From the NCBI GenBank assembly GCA_034659895.1, contig JAYEIF010000117.1, positions 1 through 15,022 on the forward strand: a stretch of 15,022 bases of DNA, given 5' to 3'. A program made the position numbers and the translations under genes. This DNA comes from B120-G9 sp034659895 (GTDB lineage: Bacteria; Zixibacteria; MSB-5A5; GN15; FEB-12). Of the stretch, positions 1 through 7,077 are shown in pieces (the first letter of the stretch is position 1; the number at the start of each line of letters is the position of its first letter). Under the pieces are notes generated by a model. That model saw nothing but the letters and a program-made list of their open reading frames with translations, was not told the origin of the DNA and ran no database searches.

Positions 1-85
1 GCCTTTTAAGCTATTTATAACAAAACCCTTTCACTTGAAACAATACAAAACATGCTTATCTATTTATGAACAAAGAACTTACCCG

Positions 86-102
86 CCTGTCGAGCGGACA
101 GG
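86..102. repeat. Short GC-rich hairpin, possible dispersed REP-like element
   Basis: CCTGTC at 86-91 pairs with GACAGG at 97-102 around a 5-nt loop (gagcg), with a possible extra G-T pair outside. It is conspicuously GC-rich in an AT-rich intergenic stretch. The same hexamer CCTGTC recurs at 147-152 beside a second palindrome. It has no adjacent T-run, so it is not an obvious terminator. A dispersed repeat is a guess that needs a genome-wide count. Confidence 0.4.
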
Positions 103-150
103 TACTTTATTCAACAAGCCCTAATTTATGATGTGTACTTTTTCCCCTGT

Positions 151-160
151 CCTACGTAGG
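151..160. repeat. Perfect 10-bp palindrome cctacgtagg
   Basis: The decamer equals its own reverse complement. It lies directly after a CCTGT pentamer, inside ccctgtcctacgtaggg, so the outer CCCT and AGGG also pair. It could be half of a dispersed palindromic element or a binding site. One copy in this window cannot decide which. Confidence 0.35.
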
Positions 161-180
161 GTTCAGTCTCTAAATATAGC

Positions 181-208
181 AAAACCGGTCGAGAAAAATC
201 TTGACCGG
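181..208 (-). terminator. Intrinsic terminator of trxA
   Basis: Read on the minus strand, ccggtcaaga (208-199) and tctcgaccgg (194-185) form a 10-bp stem with one A-C mismatch and a 4-nt loop of T. TTTTGCT follows (184-178). It sits 29 bp past the trxA stop codon, where an intrinsic terminator would be expected. The T-run is short, so efficiency is uncertain. Confidence 0.6.
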
Positions 209-236
209 CGCATATTTATCTTTATTGAGAAACTAC

Positions 237-563
237 TCAGCCAAGAGCGCTCTCTACTCTTGAGACCAAATGGGCTTTCGGAACAGCTCCTATGACACGA
301 TCGATTTCCTCACCATTTTTGAAAAACAGCAGTGCCGGAATAGACATAATCCCATATTGTGCGGCAATAGCGTTATTTGAGTCAACATCAAGCTTGGCAA
401 CTTTCATAAGATCTGGATATTCACTTCCAACTTCTTCTAATATAGGACTTATCATTTTACACGGTCCACACCATTCAGCCCAGAAATCCACAACTACCAT
501 CTTATCATCTTTGAGAACTTCCTGCTCAAAAGTACTTTCATTAACAACTACAGGAGCATTCAT
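237..563 (-). CDS. trxA: Thioredoxin
   Basis: A 108-residue cytoplasmic thioredoxin that reduces protein disulfides and is normally recharged by thioredoxin reductase, which is not in this window. The active site WCGPC is at residues 31-35. The buried Asp (VDFWAEW, residue 26) and the cis-proline (SIP, residue 76) both fall where they do in E. coli TrxA. The length is that of a complete single-domain family member, with no signal peptide or membrane anchor. The ATG at 563 has a good Shine-Dalgarno site (GGAGG, 577-573) nine bases upstream. It lies 107 bp downstream of the activase gene on the same strand, so it could be cotranscribed, although a separate promoter is possible. A terminator follows at 208-181. 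Confidence 0.97.
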   Translation of the reverse strand: MNAPVVVNESTFEQEVLKDDKMVVVDFWAEWCGPCKMISPILEEVGSEYPDLMKVAKLDVDSNNAIAAQYGIMSIPALLFFKNGEEIDRVIGAVPKAHLVSRVESALG

Positions 564-670
564 ACTTTTCTACCTCCAAACAAAATGATTCATATTTCTT
601 ATTCTAACACAAAATTGTGCTCTTATGTTCCACGCAATTTAAAAAAATTGTTAAAATCTACTCACAGAGA

Positions 671-3600
671 TTACTTCACTATGGATTTAAGCTTTCCTTT
701 CTGAGTTGAATGAAGCTTTGAGAAAGCTATGGATTGCTCTGCAAAAGCTTCCAACCGGATTTCCTCTCCGGAATCCTGCAGACCCTCATAGCTTATATTT
801 AACCACGGTATTTTCCCAAGATCGTTAGATAATTTCCGAGAGAGTGAAGTGACAACCGTTCCGGGCATACAGTTAAACGGCATAGCATTAACAATACCTG
901 AAACACCGTTTGTGCCCATTTCAATAGCTTTCCCGATTGTAAGTATGGCTTCACCCTCAATATCAAGCGGCAGATAACGAGAAGCCAACTGCATAACTCT
1001 TCCAACCGATAAGTCTTCAACCAAATCGAAATGCTTCTGAAAAGCTGAAAAGACTTTGTGCTCCATGTATTGCTGCGTCAGAATCTGGATGTTACTCATT
1101 AACAATCCTTTTAGATTTCTGTTAATGAACGAGTCTCTCCTGAAAGTGTATGATGTATATAATGGCCATTCTGTGAAAGTAGCCAGACGGACTTCGAGCC
1201 CGAATTTTTCAAGTCTTTCAATCAGATGATTATTTGTAAAACGATTGTTGCGTAGATAGATTTCTCCAACAACACCAACAACCGGCCTATAATCCTCAAG
1301 AGTTTCGATATTGGCAAAATCGCGTGCTGTCTCTACAGCTAAATCATTAAAAGCTCCATCACCTTTTATAGTCGCAATTAACCTTTGAATATAATGATAA
1401 TACAAACGCTCGGTAACTCCAGATTGTTTTTCTCGCGGTCTAACATGATGAAGCAACTTTATCAGGCAATCCAAGAACACTAATCCATTCCATGCTATTT
1501 TCCGAAATTCAGTTCCATTCAAACCGAACCCTGTATAGCCATCGTTGGAGTTCGGAGAAAAAATAGGAATATCCTGATATCCCAGATCATCAAGGATAAT
1601 GCGATGAAATTGACTGTAAAGTCCAAAACGGCATGGACCATCAGCTCCAGGCATAAAGAAAACCGAACGTTTTCTGTCGAAACCATCGGATCTGATTTTC
1701 TTTATCATATCACCGGTAGTTACCACAAATGGGAAACACTCTTTACCGGTTGTAAATTTCTTTCCATACTCAAGTGTGAGTGCATCAGATTCATCTAATA
1801 CTTTTGCAGTAAGTCCGAATCGCTCAAAAGCTGCGGCAAGGACATAGGCGTGATCACACATATAAGGAATATATATTGTCTTTTCAAACGGCTTGAAATC
1901 ATCGTTTCGGATATTGAAGTTTGTTATTGGTGTCGTAAATTTATAGTACCGCAGGGAATCTATGAAAGCTTCACACCTAGTTACCAAACCAGCATCCGCA
2001 GAGTGCTCATCAATCTCAAGTAGCACATAAGGTTTACCCGTCATTTGCTTGTGGAAAAAGTGAGTTATAAATGAGTCGGGACCACAACCAAATGATGAAA
2101 TATACACAGCAAATAATTTGGGATGATTTCGGACATATTCAGCAACTTTAAGAATCCGTTTGCCATACATCCAATACATAAATTCGAATTCCTCTTTACT
2201 ATCTTCGAGAGGAAGGAAATCCATAGGGATAGCCTTGAAACCCAAATTGCGTATTTTATCAGGGATATCCATCGACAGCCGTCGATCGTAACCGTTGTAA
2301 GACCGGCTTACTATTACCACTGCTTTTTCGTCAGGTCCAAGGTTGTCTAATATGTCCTTTCCTTCTTTATGCATCGATTTTATAAATTGACTGTAAGCAC
2401 TGGCTCCGGCTTTAATAGCAATCTTGAATTCTCGATTTGTAAGTTCAATGTCTGACGCCAGCGTTTTAAGCTGGCTATAAAGTTTATCAAAATCATTGCT
2501 GAGTGAAATTGGTGAATTTATAAGTTTGATACCAGCCTTTTTAAAATCAAAGCGGTTACTTATAGATTGCCCAATAGTCTGAGAATAAAGGCAAATATAA
2601 CTTCCCTGTTCATCTTTTTCTGCATTATTGGAGACTTTAATAAAAGACGGAATGAAAATAAAATCGACCTTCTTTTTGATAAGTTTGGCAACATGACCAT
2701 AAACAAGCTTGAGAGGGAAACATGAATCGGCCGAAAAGAGTTCGAGCGACTCATCTACTATCTTGGAACTCGAGAGCCCGGAGCTAACAACCTGAAATCC
2801 AGCAGCTTCGAAGAAAGCGCTCCAAAAAACATAGTAATCGTAGAATAGAAGAACCAGTGGAATCCCTATTTTACCACGAAACCGTTTAGGTTTTGGAAAA
2901 TCCTTATATTTCTTAAACAGCAATTTCTGACGCAGTTTGGCATAGTTTGGAGGTAATTCTTTATCTTTAATTTTATGTACATCATATTTACCGCAACGAG
3001 ATCCATAATAGAGAGGTTCCTCACCCTCAATTAATACCTCATGAATTTCACACCGGTTGGGACAATCTGTACATGTAAAGGATTCAACGCTGTAATGACG
3101 TTTATACAGATCAAATCCTCTGAAACTTGTGGTAAAATTAGGTTCGCCTGATTTTTCAATAGCAAGAATAGCAGCTCCAATAGCGCCAGTAACATCATGA
3201 TGTGGCGGAACAGTAATTTTTTTGCGAGTGAGTTTCTCGAATGCCGCTACTACAGCTTTGTTCCATGCAACTCCGCCCTGAAAGAAAATATGATCGCCAA
3301 CACGACGATCACCGACAACTCTTGTTAGATAATTAGAAACTATAGAATACGACAGTCCCGACAGCAAATCGTTCTTGCTAGCGCCATTACGTTGGTGTGC
3401 AACCAGATCTGATTCCATAAAAACCGTACATCGTTCTCCGCACCCAACAGGCGATTTAGAGCTTAGAGCTAACTCTTCAAAATCCTTTTCGATGTTTATC
3501 TTGAGTTTCTCGGCCTGTTCCTGCAGAAAAGATCCTGTACCGGCGGCACAAGCATTGTTCATCTCGAAGTCAATAACTGCACGATTATCGATTGAGATAT

Positions 3601-4879
3601 ACTTGGAATCCTGACCACCTATTTCAAAGATGGTATCTACTGTTGGATCAATACTAATGGCTGCTGTAGCCTGTGCTGTTATCTCATTCCGTACAATATC
3701 TGCTCCAACAAAATCCCCTGTCAAATAACGACCAGATCCTGTTGTGCCAGCCGCTTTAACATTTACCCTGTCTCCAACTTCCTCGCCGATTTCCTTAAAA
3801 CCGCGTTTCACCGCCTCAATTGGTCGCCCCTCGGTCATTAAATAACGACGAGCAACCACATTGTGATTCTTATCTATTAGAACTACATTGGTTGACAATG
3901 ATCCGACGTCTATACCGAGAAAGACATCAAGACCATCAATATCAGAAGGGTACTCCCTTTTCGTTACATCATAGTATTTATTTTCAGGAAAATCAAAAGA
4001 TAGAGGTTCACGACCAGATGATTCCACACTACGGTTATTGAGATATTCTACAAGTTTATCTGTATCAAGAGAAGTTACAGTGTCCTCATCTTCTGATGCC
4101 AGTAAAGCGGCGCCAATTGCGCCAATCACGTTGAAGTGAGGGGGAATAACTAACTCTCCGGGTTGCAAATCAAGAATTTCAGTAAAAGCCCGTCTTACTC
4201 CAGGATTAGCCGCGACTCCTCCTTCAAAAGCAATCGGCTTAATCATATTTTTGCCTCTTGCGATAGAGCTTTTGAAGTTTCTTGCAACAGCAAAACAAAG
4301 CCCAGCCACGATATCATAATCAGGAGTAGCAACTTGTTGCAAGTGAATCATATCCGTCTTTGCAAATACTGAACAACGTCCAGCAATATGAGGGGGGTTC
4401 TTCGATTTTAGGGCAAGTTGTCCGAATTCCTCTTCAATGGATATACGTAGCCGACCAGCTTGTTGATCAAGAAATGACCCTGTGCCAGCCGCACATTGCG
4501 CATTCATTGCAAAGTCTTCAACCGTCCCTGTTCTCTCATCAATAATCAATAGCTTGGAATCCTCTCCACCCATATCGATTACTGTTCTCACTTCAGGAAC
4601 TATATGCCGATTACCGCGTGCCAAGCTCCCGATTTCGCTGTAAAATCTACCGTTCAAAAGAGACTTGACAGTCTTGCTCCCGATCCCTGTTAGCCCAAAA
4701 TGGAACGAGCGTTCTTTAAGATCGCTAAACTCGTTGTTCAGCAGTTCATATAAAGTCTCAAATGGCTTTCCATGAAAACGACGATAGACTTCACGGACAA
4801 TTTCATCCTTTTCCATCAATACCAATTTGACGGAAACAGAACCTATGTCTATTCCAAATGATAAATTCGTATTATTCAT
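671..4879 (-). CDS. Double 2-hydroxyacyl-CoA dehydratase activase fused to COG3580/COG3581-like regions
   Basis: A 1402-residue protein, numbered here from the ATG at 4879. Two tandem ASKHA ATPase domains of the BadF/BadG/HgdC type are at about 7-264 and 319-574. Each has a phosphate-binding GIDxGS motif, a GG(E/Q)DSK motif and the CAAGTGSF cluster motif. Candidate [4Fe-4S] ligands are C129 and C169 in the first domain and C444 and C484 in the second. A Cys-rich patch follows (C603, C606, C610, C629). Then come a COG3580/DUF2229-like region (motifs FGCGPDSF near 930 and EIDEHSADAG near 955) and a COG3581-like region (ECFPF, DGPCRFG, MPFNCMPGT near 1333-1341). Known activases use ATP to drive low-potential electron transfer to a dehydratase. 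The substrate of these giant fusions is unknown to me. No separate dehydratase subunits are nearby. An in-frame GTG at 4942 would add 21 residues; the ATG is preferred because the ATPase fold then begins at residue 7, as in relatives. Neither start has a strong ribosome binding site. Confidence 0.88.
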   Translation of the reverse strand: MNNTNLSFGIDIGSVSVKLVLMEKDEIVREVYRRFHGKPFETLYELLNNEFSDLKERSFHFGLTGIGSKTVKSLLNGRFYSEIGSLARGNRHIVPEVRTVIDMGGEDSKLLIIDERTGTVEDFAMNAQCAAGTGSFLDQQAGRLRISIEEEFGQLALKSKNPPHIAGRCSVFAKTDMIHLQQVATPDYDIVAGLCFAVARNFKSSIARGKNMIKPIAFEGGVAANPGVRRAFTEILDLQPGELVIPPHFNVIGAIGAALLASEDEDTVTSLDTDKLVEYLNNRSVESSGREPLSFDFPENKYYDVTKREYPSDIDGLDVFLGIDVGSLSTNVVLIDKNHNVVARRYLMTEGRPIEAVKRGFKEIGEEVGDRVNVKAAGTTGSGRYLTGDFVGADIVRNEITAQATAAISIDPTVDTIFEIGGQDSKYISIDNRAVIDFEMNNACAAGTGSFLQEQAEKLKINIEKDFEELALSSKSPVGCGERCTVFMESDLVAHQRNGASKNDLLSGLSYSIVSNYLTRVVGDRRVGDHIFFQGGVAWNKAVVAAFEKLTRKKITVPPHHDVTGAIGAAILAIEKSGEPNFTTSFRGFDLYKRHYSVESFTCTDCPNRCEIHEVLIEGEEPLYYGSRCGKYDVHKIKDKELPPNYAKLRQKLLFKKYKDFPKPKRFRGKIGIPLVLLFYDYYVFWSAFFEAAGFQVVSSGLSSSKIVDESLELFSADSCFPLKLVYGHVAKLIKKKVDFIFIPSFIKVSNNAEKDEQGSYICLYSQTIGQSISNRFDFKKAGIKLINSPISLSNDFDKLYSQLKTLASDIELTNREFKIAIKAGASAYSQFIKSMHKEGKDILDNLGPDEKAVVIVSRSYNGYDRRLSMDIPDKIRNLGFKAIPMDFLPLEDSKEEFEFMYWMYGKRILKVAEYVRNHPKLFAVYISSFGCGPDSFITHFFHKQMTGKPYVLLEIDEHSADAGLVTRCEAFIDSLRYYKFTTPITNFNIRNDDFKPFEKTIYIPYMCDHAYVLAAAFERFGLTAKVLDESDALTLEYGKKFTTGKECFPFVVTTGDMIKKIRSDGFDRKRSVFFMPGADGPCRFGLYSQFHRIILDDLGYQDIPIFSPNSNDGYTGFGLNGTEFRKIAWNGLVFLDCLIKLLHHVRPREKQSGVTERLYYHYIQRLIATIKGDGAFNDLAVETARDFANIETLEDYRPVVGVVGEIYLRNNRFTNNHLIERLEKFGLEVRLATFTEWPLYTSYTFRRDSFINRNLKGLLMSNIQILTQQYMEHKVFSAFQKHFDLVEDLSVGRVMQLASRYLPLDIEGEAILTIGKAIEMGTNGVSGIVNAMPFNCMPGTVVTSLSRKLSNDLGKIPWLNISYEGLQDSGEEIRLEAFAEQSIAFSKLHSTQKGKLKSIVK

Positions 4880-4886
4880 GCCAGCA

Positions 4887-4915
4887 ATTATCATCATATC
4901 ATTATGTAAATGCAA
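4887..4915 (-). promoter_or_regulatory. Possible promoter for the activase gene
   Basis: On the minus strand TTGCAT (4915-4910) and GATAAT (4892-4887) are separated by 17 bp, a reasonable sigma-70-type pair. The -10 box ends only seven bases before the ATG at 4879, so the transcript would be nearly leaderless. That would fit the missing Shine-Dalgarno site there. The region is AT-rich, so a chance match is possible. If the GTG at 4942 is the true start, this site lies inside the gene. Confidence 0.3.
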
Positions 4916-4950
4916 GTTAATTTTGAAAATGTCATAGGGCACGATTCTGA

Positions 4951-4996
4951 TTGTTTTACCTCACACAAACTGTATATTTGTTACTTGTAAAGGAGG
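4951..4996 (+). promoter_or_regulatory. Promoter and ribosome binding site for the dtd-rlmH cluster
   Basis: TTGTTT (4951-4956) and TATATT (4973-4978) are spaced 16 bp apart in the divergent gap. A strong Shine-Dalgarno sequence AAGGAGG (4990-4996) lies four bases before the dtd ATG at 5001. This is the only sizeable gap upstream of the eight-gene cluster, so it is the likely main promoter. The boxes are near-consensus matches found by eye. The Shine-Dalgarno site is the firmer part. Confidence 0.5.
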
Positions 4997-5000
4997 AAGA

Positions 5001-5444
5001 ATGAAAGTTGTCCTTCAGCGTACAAATGGAGTAGAAATATGGATAAATGGAAGCCTATTCTCATCAACCGGAAGCGGATTACTGCTGTTACATGGCACAC
5101 AGACAGGAGATAAAGAAAGCGGATGTGCCTATTTGGCAGACAAAGTAGTTAATCTCCGCATTTTTGAGGACGAGGAAGGCAAGATGAACAAATCAGTTAA
5201 GGATATTGGCGGAGAGATAATGATAGTATCCCAGTTCACACTCTGTGCTAACACAAACAAAGGACGACGTCCGTCATTTAACACTACAATGGAGCCGGAA
5301 AAAGCCGAGCGTCTCTATAATAGCTTTGTCGAACTCGTAAAAAATTCTGGTTTGACAGTTATGACCGGTTCTTTTGGCGCTAAAATGGATGTTAAATTCA
5401 CAAATTCCGGACCTGTAACGTTCGTACTCGAATATGAATCATAG
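5001..5444 (+). CDS. dtd: D-aminoacyl-tRNA deacylase
   Basis: A 147-residue, full-length Dtd. The family hydrolyses the ester bond of D-aminoacyl-tRNAs (and glycyl-tRNA-Ala) so that D-residues do not enter translation. It acts as a cytoplasmic homodimer. The two signature motifs are present: SQFTL at 77-81 and NSGPVT at 135-140, which carries the cross-subunit Gly-Pro motif. The segment around residues 50-75 (NLRIFEDEEGKMNKS) is also typical. The start MKVVLQR matches the family N-terminus and has a strong AAGGAGG site. It is the first gene of the plus-strand cluster, and its stop codon overlaps the maf start by 11 bp. Dtd and Maf side by side make sense as quality-control enzymes, but no functional link is shown. 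Confidence 0.96.
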   Translation: MKVVLQRTNGVEIWINGSLFSSTGSGLLLLHGTQTGDKESGCAYLADKVVNLRIFEDEEGKMNKSVKDIGGEIMIVSQFTLCANTNKGRRPSFNTTMEPEKAERLYNSFVELVKNSGLTVMTGSFGAKMDVKFTNSGPVTFVLEYES

Positions 5445-6069
5445 CAATTTCAAACTGCTTGCCAAGAAAAGGGAACTTGTTCTCGGTTCAGGTTCGCCAC
5501 GAAGACTGGCGTTGCTGACAGATATGGGAGTTGAGTTCACTCAGACGATTCCTCGACTTGAGGAAAAGCAGCTAAGCGGAGAACAACCGTATGTTTTTGC
5601 TCAACGGCTTGCTGAAGCAAAAGCCCGCTGGGTTGGCAAACACATGGAGCAGAATCAGATAGTATTGAGTTGTGATACAATTGTAATTCTTGACGGTAGT
5701 GTTCTCGGCAAGCCTACCGATGAAAACGAAGCCTTTGAAATACTGTCAACGCTTGCCGGTAAGCAACACGTGGTATGTACGGCGGTAGCTTTGGCAACTG
5801 GTGATAGATTCACTGGTGATAGATTCACTGGTGATAGATTCTTAGTGTCTGACTATGAAACAACCGAGGTATATTTTAACGATGTAACAAGTGATCAGAT
5901 AAAGGAATATATTTCCTCAGGTGAACCTATGGACAAGGCTGGAGCCTATGGTATACAAGGGATGGGGGCCTTTTTAGTTGACAGAATCAGTGGTAATTTG
6001 GATAATGTAATTGGCTTGCCGAGAGAACTTTTGGATGAGCTTGCAAAGAAAGTCAACCGTATGTTGTAG
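5434..6069 (+). CDS. maf: Maf-family nucleoside triphosphate pyrophosphatase
   Basis: A 211-residue Maf protein, predicted to hydrolyse nucleoside triphosphates to monophosphates plus pyrophosphate in the cytoplasm. The phosphate-binding motif is SGSPRR at 19-24. Motif SCDTIV (79-84) followed by LGKP (91-94), and KAGAYGIQG at 168-176, place it in the dTTP/UTP-type (YhdE) subgroup rather than the m7GTP-type (YceF) subgroup. An odd feature is a loop at residues 122-136 consisting of TGDRF three times, from a perfect DNA repeat, between ALATGDRF and the strand leading to TTEVYF. The core motifs on either side are intact, so the protein should still fold. The ATG overlaps the dtd end by 11 bp and lacks a clear Shine-Dalgarno site, implying translational coupling. 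The rodZ-like gene follows after about 21 bp. Confidence 0.94.
   Translation: MNHSNFKLLAKKRELVLGSGSPRRLALLTDMGVEFTQTIPRLEEKQLSGEQPYVFAQRLAEAKARWVGKHMEQNQIVLSCDTIVILDGSVLGKPTDENEAFEILSTLAGKQHVVCTAVALATGDRFTGDRFTGDRFLVSDYETTEVYFNDVTSDQIKEYISSGEPMDKAGAYGIQGMGAFLVDRISGNLDNVIGLPRELLDELAKKVNRML
5797..5841 (+). repeat. Three perfect tandem copies of a 15-bp unit inside maf
   Basis: actggtgatagattc occurs three times without mismatch (5797-5811, 5812-5826, 5827-5841) and encodes TGDRF three times. Because the unit is a multiple of three, gain or loss of copies keeps the frame. Perfect identity at the DNA level, including wobble bases, points to recent expansion by slippage or to an assembly artefact. 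Typical Maf proteins have a shorter loop at this place. Confidence 0.95.
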
Positions 6070-6090
6070 TGGCGCACTAAGCGTTTGAAT

Positions 6091-7077
6091 ATGAGTGAAT
6101 TAGAAAAAAAACTTGGAGCGCTGCTCAGGCTGGAGCGCGAACGTCAGGATATTAAGCTTGAAGACTTAGTTGAAGACCTGAGAATCTCCGAAAGTAATTT
6201 GAAATGTATCGAAGATGGGGATGTCAGTACACTACCATCTGAGATATACTTCGGTTTATTTGCAAAAAGCTATGCAGAAGCTATTGGTGTAGATTACTCA
6301 GCGACAGTTCAGGCAATCAAGGAAGATATAGGTGAATATTCTAAACAATCAAAAGCGCACAAGAAAAAATCTAAACAGCATACTGAAAATTCTGACACAA
6401 CTGAGGAACCTTCCGAGAAGTTCCACGATGAGCAGAGACAGCCAAACAAAAAGACGACGCATCAGTTGCTATGGATAGGAATAGCGATAGTATTAATAGT
6501 TGGCGGTTATTTTGTTTTGAAGCAATTTTTCAAAGATATGAAATCTAATACTGGTTCGTTTTCCGATACGAGCGAAGTCGTTGAAGGACCGACAGAGCGC
6601 CTTCCAGAGGGAGAGCTTGAATCTTCATACGCTGAGTATGACTGGAATGTACCGGAGTACGAGAAGTCAGACTATCTCAATCTAAAATTGACAGCGCGGA
6701 GCGAAAGTTGGGCTGCAGTGTTTGCCGATGGAGACACAGCCATATACCGCAACCTTGTCGTAGGGAAAACCTACGAAGTAACAGCAAAATATCGGCTTAC
6801 ACTATCTGTGGCAGTGCCGCGTATGGTAGATATTGAACTCAACAGTAGAATTATCAATCCGGCTTCACCAACAAACGGTCGGATTTCGAAAGTTAAAATC
6901 AATCAGGCAAATATAGATTCATTTATGAATCTTCCAGAAGTAGAAATAGGACCATTAGTAGAAGATACAACAGCATCAACAGAAAAAACAAACTCTGAGC
7001 CATCTTCACCTTCATTAGAATCTGATATTCAAATGGATACTGCCAGCACTCAGGAGGACAGCTCCAATGAGCATTAA
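6091..7077 (+). CDS. rodZ: RodZ-like helix-turn-helix membrane protein
   Basis: A 328-residue bitopic inner-membrane protein with RodZ architecture. Counted from the ATG at 6091, it has an N-terminal Xre/Cro-like HTH (HTH_25 type, about 8-68), a charged Lys/Ser/Glu-rich linker, one transmembrane helix at about 125-145 (LLWIGIAIVLIVGGYFVL) and a periplasmic beta domain at about 195-279 resembling DUF4115 (ESWAAVFADGDTAIYRNLVVGKTYEV). A low-complexity acidic Ser/Thr tail follows. RodZ proteins bind MreB and help position the cell-wall elongation machinery. No mreB is in the window. A TTG at 6085 could add two residues, but the ATG is the simpler start; neither has a strong Shine-Dalgarno site. 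The usual Gly-Asn segment late in DUF4115 is not evident, so assignment rests on architecture as much as sequence. Confidence 0.8.
   Translation: MSELEKKLGALLRLERERQDIKLEDLVEDLRISESNLKCIEDGDVSTLPSEIYFGLFAKSYAEAIGVDYSATVQAIKEDIGEYSKQSKAHKKKSKQHTENSDTTEEPSEKFHDEQRQPNKKTTHQLLWIGIAIVLIVGGYFVLKQFFKDMKSNTGSFSDTSEVVEGPTERLPEGELESSYAEYDWNVPEYEKSDYLNLKLTARSESWAAVFADGDTAIYRNLVVGKTYEVTAKYRLTLSVAVPRMVDIELNSRIINPASPTNGRISKVKINQANIDSFMNLPEVEIGPLVEDTTASTEKTNSEPSSPSLESDIQMDTASTQEDSSNEH

Larger units (their letters stand above)
1..236. other. Non-coding region downstream of trxA
   Basis: No open frame with coding character is visible on either strand. The stretch is AT-rich. It contains a 6-bp hairpin (86-102), a perfect 10-bp palindrome (151-160) and the trxA terminator (181-208). 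An imperfect direct repeat of roughly 15 bp also occurs (ctatttataacaaa near 11-24 and ctatttatgaacaaa near 60-74), of unknown meaning. No tRNA-like or rRNA-like sequence was recognised. No gene enters from the left edge in a way that I could support. Confidence 0.6.

Noticed and set aside
292..588. Open frame opposite trxA
   Set aside because: It is the shadow of a clear thioredoxin gene and has no independent evidence.
608..619. Near-palindrome cacaaaattgtg upstream of trxA as an operator
   Set aside because: Only five paired bases per arm in AT-rich sequence; this is expected by chance and no regulator is in sight.
635..650. Inverted repeat caattt/aaattg between the activase gene and trxA
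   Set aside because: Only A-T pairs apart from one C-G, with no GC-rich stem or proper T-run placement. It is too weak to call a terminator or operator.
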